A DNA stretch of 64,000 nucleotides from Polyodon spathula (GCF_017654505.1 NC_054538.1:21863912-21927911); one strand, 5' to 3'; shown: positions 25,282 to 37,827, counted from the first letter of the stretch. The notes: generated by a model from the sequence alone, not told the origin. Program-made: numbers and translations.

Positions 25282-25929
25282 GGATGTCAGAGTATATAAT
25301 CTCAATATTTAACTTATATTCCAAAATTCAACAGCACTGGGGAAAAAATAGTTTCTTTAAGTTCAAAAAAGTCCTTTCCTTTCGTTGAGACTCCATAGCT
25401 TCTTTAATTTCCAGTAAACTCAAAATACGTTGCTTTCTGCAGCGTGTCATAGAGACGTTGTATGTTCTAATCTTTCATAACTGCAACCGTTGCACTGAAA
25501 ATCAGACATATTGCCTTGCCATCAAAACTATTCATTGAACAAATAATCATCTGGCTAAAGATTTTGGAATCTTCTGTGTTCCGCCTCCACCGTTCGCCTC
25601 AGTGACATCTCCAACTACTTGATTTAAAATTTTATACAAAGTAAAATAAATAGATTAAACAAGCCTTCGCTTTGCTATCCTAATCAAAATTATGTGTTCT
25701 GTGTTACACATGTGCTTGAGGAAACTGATCCTGTGTGCTATTTGATTGGCTATTTTACTACCTCTGAGTGGTGATTGGCTTAATAGGAATATCACTCATA
25801 TAAAGCAGACTGCACATGTTGAATATGCACGTTACATTAAAGAGGCGGGTTGTTTTAAAGAAAAATTCCAAAACGATAAAGTACATCAATGCAATTTTAG
25901 AAACTAATGGGCGGGCCACCAAAAAAAAT

Positions 25930-25960
25930 GCCCTGTGTGCCAAATGTTTGACACCCCTGC
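25930..25960 (-). mobile_element. hAT-like terminal sequence
   Basis: On the minus strand this reads gcaggggtgtcaaacattt, then ggcacacagggca. The cagggGTGTCAAAC terminus is typical of Charlie-like hAT transposons. The partner terminus was not found, and no transposase could be read on the minus strand between 25300 and 25930, so only the end is annotated. A CCAAT/TATA-like region lies at 25740-25810. Confidence 0.5.
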
Positions 25961-26010
25961 TTTAGAATATTAACAATTTATCTAAAACTATGTCATTCAG
26001 CTTTTAAAAC

Positions 26011-26050
26011 TTTTTGTAAATTGCAATTTAATAAACTGCAATTTACAAAA
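26011..26050. repeat. Short palindrome, about 19-bp arms
   Basis: ttttgtaaattgcaattta (left) and taaactgcaatttacaaaa (right) are reverse complements with one mismatch and a 1-nt centre. Confidence 0.85.
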
Positions 26051-26964
26051 AAAAGCCCTGCTAATTCTCCCAGGGAATTATATTAAATTGCCCAAACAGA
26101 GGACAGGTTGGCAATGCCGACAAGGAAGAGTTGAGTCTACATCTCATTAATCAATATTTCTTGAGTAAGCAGAAGAAAAAGAAAAAGATACCATTGCACA
26201 AAATCACTTATTGTATGCATTAAAGGGGAAAGAAAAAAAAAGATTTTTTGTTTACACCAGATAAAGAATACATGTTAAAATTAAACGGTAAGCAGTGCAG
26301 TTTCACTTTACGTTGCCTCTGCCTGTCCTCAGCTGCTGTGTATGTTGATCGCTCTTTTTCGGTCAATGTAAGCCACCTTCACAATAAGCTTCTGATCAAA
26401 AGATATGTCTGGACTACTGGGGCTTTTCATGTCATGGTCACTTTCCACATATATTTAGTCTTTGTCATACATTGGCATTTGTTTACCAAACATAAAGAGA
26501 GATAGCTTAAAGCACCAAATCCTCTTGAATTGCATCACGATTGTATCACATTGACAATGTGTACCGGTACACCTGTTAAGTTACTAGTATCTCCTTCACA
26601 GTTAATCTCGATCCACTACAGGGGACACTGGTTTCACATAAAATTCCCCTTTATTACTCCTGTTCCCAACAATTTTCCTAAAAAAACTGTCAATTGTTTG
26701 ATATTTATAAAGCAACTTTTTTTAACTCACTTCAAAATAAAGTAAAAAGTGGAAATAATAATAATAATACATTAACGTAACTGTTTCTTAAACTAAAATG
26801 TTTTTATCTTTATTTCGCAGGTATTCAATACATAACTTTGTTTTGACCGCTCCCGCTTTACTTTTCTATTTTGATGCCAGCTGCTGAGCTGTTTGAGTTA
26901 AGCTCAGAGCTGCCCCGCTGGATGTTCAAAATGGCTGCCAGGTCCAGAAGAGATAACAACAGGC

Positions 26965-26987
26965 TTGTGTGTGTGTGTGTGTGTGTA
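26965..26987. repeat. (GT)n microsatellite
   Basis: About 11 GT units followed by a short TA run. Confidence 0.9.
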
Positions 26988-27814
26988 TATATAATATTCT
27001 ACATTATGTTAAAAATAAAAACATGCATTATAAAAGGCAGTTAAAATGACTGCTTTGGCGGTTCTAGGTGGGCGGGATTATAACTTCCTTATTTTCAAAT
27101 GCCGTCACGGTATTTAATACATATATTTGGAAAAGTCAAATGGACAAGAGAAATTTAAATTTGAAAACCTCAAATCGTCAAAATGACTGCTGTGGTGGTT
27201 TCAGTGTTAACCTGGAGAATGAAACTGATCCCTTTCAATGCATTCTTTGCTGTTATTAACCACCAGCAACTTCTCTGAATGACTGCCATGCTTTACTGTC
27301 AGTTATCTATGAAACAGTAAGAGATAACCTGAACGTAAGGCATGCAACTGAGCTTTCTTTAGCATTGTATGGTACTAGATGTATTTTTTAAAGACAAAAA
27401 CATGTTTGCCATCGCATATGCTTCTTTCAAAATGGCACAAATAACATCGGCACAGTGAATGAAAGGTATGATTTTTGGAATTATTTCATCAGTTACAAGA
27501 CCATTAAATAGTTGTCACAATGGGAATATTGTAATGGCTAAAAGAGAATGCCAGATCGGTTCAGAAATGTTGATTTGCCTCATTTTCTGGGCATAAAGCT
27601 GCAAAGAAATCTGATTAAAGCAGCAAGCAGACCTAAAGCACACAAGAACAAGGCACTTGGTGAGAATGTCAGACGGCTTTGATTGTTGTGGCAGCTCAAA
27701 TGTACTTACCAGTGTTAGTAAGATTATAACAGTTACTTTACATACAGTAAAGCTAATTAAGTACATCTGACCTTGAATGCAATGCCATTCACTGTTGGGC
27801 TCAAGAACACACAG

Positions 27815-28603
27815 TAGAGTCCTGCGCTGGTCCGATTTCTACGACCCGCTTCCGACCTGTACCCGCTACGATAGGACCCGACCAGAAACAGCAACCCGCT
27901 GCAACATCGTCTTCTTACCCACGACCTGACCCGACCCACTTTAATAAGACCTGTAACTCGACCCATACCCGCAAGTGTTTGTCCTTTACCTACTGCCTGC
28001 GTCAACTGGCTCTCTCACGCTCTGCCATCTCTACCATTCTCCAGACTGATTTACACAATAGGCAACAGTGTTGTAGCTTTCTCTAGTGGTCTGCATATAT
28101 TTTAACATTGTAACATATTAACTATCACTACTTACTTTACCATAAAATACCTGTCTATTATTTTGGTTCCACCAGTTGAAAGGGAGCTACACCTGTGCTT
28201 TTGCAGAGGTGATGTACCAGTTTTCGTTCACAAAAACATAATGACAGGTTTTACAAGCAACGAATCCAGTCACATGTTCATATTTTTCAATCGCTATGAT
28301 TCAAAAATAATTCCACACTTGTGATTTACCTCTCGCACTGTATCCACTACAATGATATAAAGCCTGCATTCTTAATATCACTAAGCAGACGTGATAAAAA
28401 GATCTTGCGACGTATCAAACAAGTAAGAACAACACTGCTTAGTCAGCTGACTTCTCCCTAATTTCCTTCTTTAGTGCTGGAAATACTGGTACATTTACCT
28501 TCTAATACGCTATTTGGGAAAGTTCACATTACGTCTCGAACCTGACCCGCTTTTGCGGGTCACCCACGGGCCCCGTGGGTACCCGACCCCATGCAGGACT
28601 CTA
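27815..28603. mobile_element. Non-autonomous hAT-like DNA transposon
   Basis: The element starts tagagtcctgcgctgg and ends ccatgcaggactcta, so the outer tagagtcctgc is a perfect inverted terminus of 11 bp. It is flanked by acacacag (27807-27814) and ccacacag (28604-28611), an 8-bp target duplication with one mismatch, as expected for hAT elements. Both subterminal zones are rich in gacccg/cgggtc words (27838-27970 and 28540-28590), probably transposase-binding repeats. At 789 bp with no transposase frame it depends on a partner element elsewhere. The 82-codon minus-strand frame over the left zone is a by-product of the subterminal repeats. Confidence 0.8.
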
Positions 28604-29064
28604 CCACACAGACGTGGTTTCTTTCTCGGTTGTGTTTGTCCATTCAAAATATAGTTAAAGGGCAAATTGGTATGTGTACAAATCATATCTTAACTAACTT
28701 CTGCATGCTGAGACGTCCCACTATTGTGCCAAACACAAACGCCATGCTTTGAATTTCTGTTATTATACACTAGCGATATATGTTTCATATCTTTTTGTTT
28801 GTTCCGTAAGAGGTCTCAAATATCATCCACCTTGTTCCTGTATAAGACCTGGGAAATGTTTTGGCTACAAAGTTGTAACACATCTTTAGGAGCTATCTGG
28901 GTAAGTGCCCATAATACTCTCAATGACATGCATAATTGATGGTGTTTAGAATGACCTATAATTGGTCCAAAACCTTAGCAATTGCCACATTTAGTAAGTG
29001 ATGATGCAGAGTTTTCTTTCTAATGCGAACATAAAAGAAGCTCTGTTTACTACTTCAGATACAC

Positions 29065-29068
<4 letters not shown>

Positions 29069-29134
<66 letters not shown>
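29069..29134. repeat. (AT)n-(GT)n compound microsatellite
   Basis: About 25 TA units run directly into about 7 GT units. Confidence 0.95.
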
Positions 29135-29139
29135 GTTAT

Positions 29140-32100
29140 CTTTATCCTGTGTGTGTTATCTTTACAGCTAATGGCTCTATTAGGATATACTAATACCTGT
29201 GCTTAGTTTTCAATTATTACCACTACTATCTGTTACTGTTGCTGGAGTAAAGCCAGGCTACTCTCCAATGCATTTCCCTTGTAAATACCAAGCAGACAAT
29301 GACTGGTCTCTGCTAAGTGAAGGCTTAATATAAAATATACATTTATATATATAAAAACTGTGGAAACCAATAACCCAGAGAAAAGAAGGCTATTCTCTTT
29401 ACTGTTTTAATATGCATTGCTTCCTGTGGAGTAGCAAAGCACACGTATCAAACCGACCAGGAATGATATTTTTTAGTTTTGTACTCTACAGGTTACATCC
29501 TAGCCAGGCTAGATATAAGAAGCATGACGCAAGTTTGCTGTTTAGAATTTATCAGACCACCTTTGTCTCTCTCTGTTAGCTGTTCTGATCCAGAATGAAA
29601 AGTTGTTATATTTTATAAAATGTATTGCTGTCCCTTTTGCATTTTACCAGTACTGAACTGTCTCACACAGGAGCTAACACATCATCTGCTAAACAGCTCT
29701 GCCACTCAGCTGCCTGTGGTCTTAGTAACCAAAAACCAAAGTCCCGTCTAAAATAAAATAAATGCAAAACAGTTTTTGTTTTTTTGTTTTTTTTAAAGCA
29801 AGAAAGTCATAGTATTGCTGCATCCACATGCACAAATATTAACTTTGGCAAGACTGGTATTAAATGTAATACTTTGTTTTCGTCACGGAAACTTCTACCC
29901 TCTCCCTCACTCTCTGTGAACTCTCTTTCACCAGGAAACCATGACAGTCTTCTCTGAAGTGGTTTTAAACAGAATTTTTTCCAAGATGTTTTTACTCATT
30001 TCCTCTAACTGTCTGTACAATAAAAACCATACAAAATAAACACCCATTCAACAGAGAGTAGCTGGGTTCCAAAAACATATATCGTTCTACGTCCCTGCAT
30101 GTTGCTACAACTGTTTAAACAACGTACCTTTAAATTTTCTTGTCATTGTTAACATCCTGACAACTTTAAAATGTGTTTCAAAGCTCTTTTCAAAATGGCT
30201 GCTCTAGTGAGGTGGGTTTGAGTAGGGTTGCCAACTTTGCATTCTTTCAAAACCGGACACTCCCCCCTGCCCACCCACTTCTTTTTCTCGGGTGGGGGGT
30301 GTCAGGGTCTGGTGGTGGTTTCAGCCCTGACATCTGAAAAAAATGTGCAATCTGGTGCATTTTAGAACTATTTCATGGTATTGTTTGCCCAGAAATTTCT
30401 ATTTGTTTTCTTCATTTTGTTTCCTTTATGGCTCCCAGAAACTAACTGAGGGAACTGATGCTAGAACTACAACTTTGAAGTAGATTGATGTCATGAGTCG
30501 TTCAACCAAGCAAAGTGAACCAGAAACATTATATATACGATTTGATTTAGCAAACTGTTCATTTAAACTTTATTTGTCAGGAAATACACAGATAAATACT
30601 ATATTTCACCTTGATCCCACTCACCTCCCCCTCCCACCAGCCACTGGAGTTGTGTCACGCTAATCTTACAGAAACTAAAAAAAATCAATATAGACAAACA
30701 TTTTTTTTCAAATATTTATATATACAAATGACACTGAAAGAAAAGAAAAAATCACATTTATCTACCACAATGATTTATTTCTTTATTCTATTTGTTTAAT
30801 TCAAAACCTCACGTAAGACGCTTCAGGCATTTCCCAGTACAGAATTCTCACTCGTTTACTGACCTATTGCTTTATATTTTTGCTCGGTTTCCCGGCTCAG
30901 CTGTCTAACATCACTGCAATTGATTTTTCAGCACATTTATTTTTTATCTGTTAGTTGGTAGCATGCTTGTAAAAGTAATCCCATAAGTATCACTAACTAG
31001 AAGTCTCTGATGACGTCTGTCGGCATCGAACCTGTACATTTCCAACATCACTTATAAGCAAGCATACACAGACACACAGTTTGAAGATTTTTTTTCCATT
31101 TTGCCAGCAAAATATTTTCGAAACAGTTATTAAAAAATATTATTATAATTATTAAAAAGTATTATTATTATTATTAATAATAACCTATATAACACCTGTG
31201 TCGCCTGTCGCGTCTCCTGTGGTGTAATTATCAAAAGTATAGGTTGTATTCATTTTTTCGCATCGCTGCACAGTTCTTCTTGTCACATTGCGTCTGGTGT
31301 GTAGCAGCCTTTACAAAACCAACAGGCTTGCTACACAACGCAGGCACCACCTCCTTCTCGGTTTGGCTGCTAGCAACATCTGTCTTTAGAGCGATATGCT
31401 GAAAATAATCGAATAGCATGGAAAGCTGAAATCGTGCTACTCTTCGTGGTGACGTCAATTTGTTTGGATCTTTTGTTGTTTTAGCAACAGCAATTGATAA
31501 TTAAACGCACAGCAGTCACAAATTTGCACCAGCCGGTGGTCGCCTTTCGGTGACGTAGGCACTGAGTGTTAACAGGCTATGCGTGACCGCATTTCAGTGT
31601 ACTTGAAAACCGGACAGCGAGTTTAAAAACTGGACTGTCTGGACTAAAAAAGTTGTGAGGATGTTAACAATGAAAAGAAAAAAAAATACAGGTACGTTAT
31701 TTAAACAGCTGTAGCAACACGTGGGACGTGTAACGCTATATTTTTCTGAACCCCGCTACTTACTCTTTAAGCAATGCATAAATATGGGTGTGAACTGTAC
31801 AATTAGTTAAAATATACAGAAAACAAATATTTCCTGACCAGAAAAATGAACTTATCCTTTTTCATGTAACAAAATAGGCTGCCACAGCCTAATTTTGTAT
31901 CCTAAATTTTATCCTGGGGTTCCACCAGCCCTTTTGTTGGGCTGGAACACTGAGTCGTCACCATATTCAAATGTCCCTTCCACAATAACTGGATCTGTTA
32001 CTCTATCAATCAGCAAATTCCAGGACAACTACTCCAAACAGCTGTGCATTTGAGCTTCCCTACGGGTTGAGGAGCCAGCATCATCATAAATGTGTCCACT

Positions 32101-33430
32101 TTGTAGGGGTGTGATGAGCAGTTATCCTCAATCAATACTACATGCCAGTGGAGAAGAGACAGGCTAAAACTACAGTTGGCATAAAGTGAAGACAGCCCAC
32201 CAACCATGGATGGACGATAATTCACACATTCCTTCTTTGTTTTCTGGCTGCTTTTTTTTTTTTTTAATAAAGCTATACAATACCACTGTTCTCTTCCAGA
32301 ATAAAGTTGTTTTCACATGCCCAATTTAACTTTTTAAATAAATCTCTTGATGGACAAATCGGTCGTCTACATGAATAGGGTGGAACAAACATCTTGATAG
32401 TGGTGGCTCCGATCCTTTTTAGCTTTAGATGACTCAAAAAAACACAAATAATGACACTAATATGATTTTGGATAGGCATTTTCGATATAATCACAGTAAT
32501 TGTTTATTGTTCCAACCCTCCCACCAAAACCAAAGAAAAATCTATTTTGAAAAACAACATTCATTTTAAGAATACCAAACTTCCCTGTTATTGTCAAAAT
32601 ATATGCCATTTTAAGCAGTGGTTTGACATGTCTTCCAAGTGTTTTCAAAGATGATATAGCTTTCAAATCATTTTCCTTACACTAAAACAACAGATCTAAA
32701 CTGGCAGCAGAAAAAAAAAGTTTTACACATTTTTATTGGTGATGATTGTTACTTACAGTAAGTTTAGAACAACAGACGTTCCTATATCAGCTAATTCTTT
32801 CAATGTATAGAATAAAGGGTTTAAAAGCAGTATAATTGATCTTAGCTGTCACCAGGGTATTTCATTACATCATAAAAACAAAACAGCAAACTGATGACTT
32901 AATCATTTTAATGGAAAGACATTGAAACGTTTATGCAGTCCAAGAAAGTTAAAAATGATTTTAATATTTTATGCTACTCACAATTACTGAATCAAATACA
33001 CCAAATTCCCAGCACTGTTTTCAAATGTATAACTACTTTTAAAAAATTGTGCGAATCCAGAATCTATGCAACTAATTCTGCCGAAACCTTCACTCTTTTT
33101 TGCCTTGCATGTACAAACAACTCACTGTTAATTTGACAATTCTTCTTGTAAGCTTAAGCACCTGCAGTTTTACAGAATGTGCCCATTCCCTGTTTACTAC
33201 ATAACAGATCTGTTTTGCTCCAAACATCTGGTTATCATCTTGTAACAATATCATTATCAAATTACCAGCCTTAGTCTGTCTCCACAGGGCCTTTTTCTTT
33301 TTATGGCCACCTCTCTGCCCAAATCTCCCAAAGGATCCATTATTAAACTCAAGCAGGTTTATTAAATTTATGTTTTATGGGGCTGCTGTGAATTAAACCT
33401 TTGCAAGGGAAAATAAACAGTTGTCTATCG
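29140..33430. other. Non-coding stretch with a possible decayed transposon
   Basis: No supported gene. 30225-30270 begins tagggttgccaac and holds aaaaccggaca; the same word recurs in direct orientation at about 31606-31617. A decayed hAT-like element between them is possible but unproven. Minus-strand frames at 31231-31458 and 32010-32225 are complex but unrecognised. Confidence 0.45.
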
Positions 33431-33440
33431 CTCATACCTA

Positions 33441-33850
33441 CAGCTATGGCCACAAGTTTTGCATTACCTAGAATTTTTGGCTTGAAACATAATAAAAAAA
33501 TAAACATTTTTATTTTTTTATTGTGATATACTTTGTATTAACTCTATAAAACACATTGTAGTACATCAGTTTCTTTGATGATTTAATAAAAACGTTTTCA
33601 ATTGTCTTCCGTATTATCATGATGTCATAAATTACAATGTAAACTTTACAGTAAAAAGTTAAACAGTCAAAAATCAATTTATATACCATTTGGTTTTTTT
33701 TATGTTCCCGAACAAACTACAAGGCGGTAGTATACAATATGTAAGTTGGCAGGGTGTGTAATTCAATATGTTAACATTATTCGGCAGGTTTCATTTCATT
33801 TATGGCGCAAAATTAATTAATTCTATAGGGTGAATCTTTGGTCACAGCTG
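33441..33850. mobile_element. Tc1/mariner-type miniature element
   Basis: 410 bp with imperfect inverted ends. The left end begins cagctatggccacaagtttt, and the right end in reverse complement begins cagctgtgaccaaagattc; both then share an acc-ta-agaatt pattern. TA dinucleotides flank both sides (33439-33440 and 33851-33852), as expected for this superfamily. The left terminus matches a type I know from fish Tc1-like elements. No transposase frame is present. Confidence 0.7.
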
Positions 33851-34199
33851 TACTGTAGAGGCCCCTAACAGTATGTCAGGTGAAGTGTCTGATGTGGTGA
33901 CAGTGAAAAGATGTACGAATAAGTTGTTGGTATTGCTGCGATAGTCACTGTTTTTATTTGGTGATCCACGTAGACATGCCGCTTCTTGGAAAAGGTCAAA
34001 AAGGTCATAAAAAGCAGTCATAAAACAAATCTAAAGGTTTTGGAACAATTGGATGACAGGTAATGAAGATATACAGTATAGACAAATGTATCTAAACACA
34101 TACATGAAGATACACCATGAACATTCATGCAGCAGTGTGGTTATTCCATGCTGTCTACACTTAAAATACTCACATGACTCCATTAACGTCCATGGAGTA

Positions 34200-34202
<3 letters not shown>

Positions 34203-34231
<29 letters not shown>
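34203..34231. repeat. (TG)n microsatellite
   Basis: About 14 TG units at the point where the neighbouring transposase remnant loses its 3' half. Confidence 0.95.
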
Positions 34232-34238
<7 letters not shown>

Positions 34239-34247
34239 CATACAGTA

Positions 34248-34970
34248 GGTCTGAGGTTCTTTTCTTCATATGTATCCTCTTTCGACGCCAAACCCACCGC
34301 TGGTGTGTGTGGCCAAACAGCTCTATTTCTGTCTCATTTGACCATAGCGTCCTGTTCCAATCCAAGTGCCAATGCTGTTTAGCAAACTCCAGGCACTTAC
34401 ATTTGTTGGTTGCTCTCAATAAAGGCTTTTTCTGGTAACCCTTCCAAATAGGCTACTGACATGGAGGTGGCGTCTAATTGTAGATTTTGAGACTTGGTGA
34501 CCCCAAGATGCAACCAAGTTCTGTAATTCCAACTGTGGCCCTTGGATTCTTCTTTGCCCCAATCCACCTTCCTCACTGTGCGTGGGGGCAAGATGCACTT
34601 ACGTCCTCTACCAGGCAGATTTACCACTGTTTTGAACTTAATTATTGCCCTAATAGTGGCAAGTGGTATATTTAGGTTTTTAGCTATTTTTTTGTACCCA
34701 TTGCCTGATTTATGAAGGTCAGCAACCATTTGTCTCCTTTCATTTGTGAGTTCTTTACCTTTCCAAATGGTGATGGATGACAAATGGATTTTACATGCAT
34801 GTTACCTCATTTTTATAACCCAGTAAAACAGGAAGCCATGGAAGGCCACAATACAGTTCCTTAAGACTGAAATGTACTTAAAAAAGTAGAATGTTAATGC
34901 AGATTTCATTTTGTTTGATTTTATTTATAAGAATCTTTAGGGGTGCCAATAATTTTGACACCTATCTTTT
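34248..34970 (-). pseudogene. Tc1-like transposase pseudogene (3' half lost)
   Basis: Minus-strand DNA transposase of the Tc1 family, which would cut and paste the element at TA sites. From a start at 34783 the N-terminal paired-type helix-turn-helix is clear (LTNERRQMVADLHKSGNGYK, then KIAKNLNIPLATIRAIIK), followed by an AT-hook-like GRGRK and CILPPRTVRK. After frameshifts near 34560 and 34420 the catalytic domain begins with LWSNETEIELFGHTHQRWVW. In active relatives this box reads LWSDET, so the first catalytic aspartate is now asparagine. The frame ends after an RPTV-like segment at about 34250, right at a TG microsatellite, and the rest of the DDE domain is missing. Upstream (34930-34960) aggggtgccaataatttt is a Tc1 end-type sequence. 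The gene is dead by deletion, frameshift and active-site change. Confidence 0.85.
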
Positions 34971-35464
34971 TGAGAAAAAAAAATATTACTTGTTAAAAAT
35001 AAACGTTTTCTCTGAGCAATTGTATTAGTATAAAAGAATATAGCTTTCCCATATTTTTGAGCATAAAATATAGCTCATTACCTGTGTTGTTTATTTTTCA
35101 AATAAAATATGCTGAAACCAGTGTATAGCAACACGTATTAATTGATCATGTAGTAATAGATACTCGAACTACACTATATAGAAGGTGTGATACTATGAGG
35201 CACGTGAGCATTAGGACAGATTCATGCCTTGTTAGTAAATAATTCTATCAACAGCTTATGCGAAAGTCCGTATCAAATTCCCCAGGGACGCCATAATTGT
35301 GGATGGGATGGGTTCCTATCTCTGCTTATGGGATTTACTTCGAACTATAATACTTTTAATGTAATGTGCATTTGGTTTATATGTTATCAAGAAACAATTT
35401 CTACGGGTGATGCCAGGGAGTATTTGCTGACGATCCAAAAGTTGTTACAACAACGTCTCACCTG

Positions 35465-35585
35465 AATCCAGAGACAGCACAAGGAGGTTAAGTGACTTGC
35501 TCAGGGTCACACAATGAGATCAAGAGCTGGGATTTGAACTGGGTACCTCCTGGTTACAAGCCTATTTCTTTAACTTTCTGTCAAA
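35465..35585 (-). mobile_element. CORE-type SINE fragment
   Basis: On the minus strand this has a tRNA-like head with a B-box-type sequence (agttcaaatcc), followed by tgtgtgaccctgagcaagtc and acttaacctc, the hallmark of the CORE/MIR-like SINE centre. It belongs to the same family as 38276-38540. The 706-bp duplicated segment begins inside its head at 35557. Confidence 0.7.
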
Positions 35586-36262
35586 GGCTACATAGCCAAC
35601 TGCAAAAATAAATAGAGTGACACATATTGTCTGATTCCTTAGAAGTTTGCTTCTGTCTAATTTAGACTGGCTGGTGAAAGCCAGATGTTCTAAAGCACTG
35701 TTAATTGCCATTCTGGGAGTCGTGTGACATTTGCAAGCTAATTTACTTCTACAGTGGCATCGTTTTCACTTTTAGACAACCCTGTTTTGGCAGGGGGAGG
35801 ACAATTACGGAGAGTCAGGTCAATCTGGATGGATCCCAAGAATATAACGAGTTGCCACTGCCAAACTTAATAGTGGTTGGCCAGAACATGCCTGATGCAG
35901 TACACACAGCTACCAGGCTGAGTCCCCCAGAGCTTTAAAAAAATAAATAATAATGAAGTAACACAGACTTTAAAGATATATTTAATTGACTAACCCTCGT
36001 TATGCTTATAGCAGCTTTTAAAAAGTACAAATCAAATAAAGAACAACTGTGATAAAGATATTTGTGCATTTTATAACACAGTTAATACAGTTTTTGGTAC
36101 TTTTGAAAAGGATGGCAGCATAATTCAAACGTAATCCTTCTGTTAGTAATAGAGATGCAACAATGAATTGATGAATATTTAATTTTGCGAGTCTCAAAGA
36201 AATATATAATTTAGTGATTAATTGCCCTGGTGCCCTATTTTGAGCCTCATGCTGCACTTATA
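35557..36262. repeat. Direct duplication, copy A (706 bp)
   Basis: Nearly identical to 37122-37827 at a constant offset of 1565; the only difference I saw is g/c near 36042 (aaagaacaac versus aaacaacaac). Its ends are abrupt: inside a SINE on the left and after ctgcacttata on the right. The open frames inside (35705-35938 plus, 36018-36257 minus) are repeated in copy B and resemble no protein family. It could be a recent duplication, LTR-like arms of an insertion, or an assembly artefact. Confidence 0.9.
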
Positions 36263-37121
36263 CCTCCAGCCCCACCACCTTCACCACCGTCCCAGGAGAT
36301 CTGGGACTGGTTGTTTCTAGGCTGAGGCAGTCTCTCGTCCACTTTCTCCCCATACTCAACACGCTGTTGCGTCGAGATGGGGAGAGGTGGGAACAGTGGG
36401 AGGAACAACACCACCAGGCGTCCTTCCCAGAGGTTGCCCTCATGTTGGTTAATTACCTGGCGGTAGACCTGGCAGCCCAAGTCACTCCCTTAGAAAGGGG
36501 TGAGCCGCCTTCGGGTGTTGTGTGCTGGATAAAGTGGGGGGAGTAACAGTTGCAGTGCTTGGCGCCTCCCAGCCCCCACAAATAGATTTCAAATAAAGCC
36601 ATTCCGGGATCGATGAGATAGTAGTTGCTGACTGTCCTAGTCTGAACCGAGTGTCAGGGTGAAAGCCAGTCGTCGCTAGTTGAGACTCGTTAATTTACTG
36701 TCAGCGCGTCGTCAAACATGCGAGATGCACTTTTCTGACGGGGTACCAACATCAGTGGCATCGTTTTCACTTTTATCGCACCCATGTTTTGCAGTGGTGA
36801 GGCCTGCCGTCGCTCCCAGGGTCAGAGAGGGGTGAGGAGCTGCCGTTGGCCCCAGAGCCAGAGAGGGAGGAGGACCCCCCGTCGCTCCCAGAGCCAGAGA
36901 GGAGGAGGATCTGCTGTCGCTCCCAGAGTCACTAGGAGCATCCGTCCCTCCCAGAGCCCGAGAGGGAGGAGGATCCGCCGCTGTCCCCAATGCCAGAGAT
37001 GGAAGGAGACGAAGCACAAGGAGGTTAAGTGACTTGCTCATGGTCACAGAGCCATGAGTTAGGTATGCTCCTCCGCTGTCCATGCGTGCCACACAGCTCA
37101 CCAGGTCTGAGTCCCCCCAAG
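36263..37121 (+). mobile_element. GC-rich block with gag-like LTR-retrotransposon fragment, mosaic
   Basis: This block sits between the two 706-bp copies and is clearly GC-richer than everything around it. 36340-36490 reads in one frame like the conserved part of a fish LTR-retrotransposon gag, and 36820-37010 holds repeated proline/glutamate-rich words (SLPEPEREE type) typical of the same polyproteins; stops break both. Mixed in are short pieces of the flanks: ttgcagtgcttggc (also 38014), agtagttgctgactgtcc (also 38089), gtcgctagtt-gagactc (compare 38962), gtggcatcgttttcactttt (also 35756 and 37321) and the SINE word gaggttaagtgacttgctca (also 35483). It is either an old nested insertion or a chimeric consensus. 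Confidence 0.55.
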
Positions 37122-37827
37122 CAAGCCTATTTCTTTAACTTTCTGTCAAAGGCTACATAGCCAACTGCAAAAATAAATAGAGTGACACATATTGTCTGAT
37201 TCCTTAGAAGTTTGCTTCTGTCTAATTTAGACTGGCTGGTGAAAGCCAGATGTTCTAAAGCACTGTTAATTGCCATTCTGGGAGTCGTGTGACATTTGCA
37301 AGCTAATTTACTTCTACAGTGGCATCGTTTTCACTTTTAGACAACCCTGTTTTGGCAGGGGGAGGACAATTACGGAGAGTCAGGTCAATCTGGATGGATC
37401 CCAAGAATATAACGAGTTGCCACTGCCAAACTTAATAGTGGTTGGCCAGAACATGCCTGATGCAGTACACACAGCTACCAGGCTGAGTCCCCCAGAGCTT
37501 TAAAAAAATAAATAATAATGAAGTAACACAGACTTTAAAGATATATTTAATTGACTAACCCTCGTTATGCTTATAGCAGCTTTTAAAAAGTACAAATCAA
37601 ATAAACAACAACTGTGATAAAGATATTTGTGCATTTTATAACACAGTTAATACAGTTTTTGGTACTTTTGAAAAGGATGGCAGCATAATTCAAACGTAAT
37701 CCTTCTGTTAGTAATAGAGATGCAACAATGAATTGATGAATATTTAATTTTGCGAGTCTCAAAGAAATATATAATTTAGTGATTAATTGCCCTGGTGCCC
37801 TATTTTGAGCCTCATGCTGCACTTATA
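37122..37827. repeat. Direct duplication, copy B (706 bp)
   Basis: Second copy of 35557-36262. Downstream it continues into tattatatta, unlike copy A, which continues into the GC-rich block. Confidence 0.9.

Noticed and set aside
32010..32225. Minus-strand frame containing EDNCSSHP, reminiscent of a DDE transposase box
   Set aside because: The expected surrounding motifs (a downstream LPPN-type block, upstream catalytic aspartate) are absent, so the match is too short to call.
36712..37101. 129-codon minus-strand frame rich in SLALG repeats
   Set aside because: It is the antisense shadow of the proline/glutamate-rich gag-like sequence read on the plus strand.
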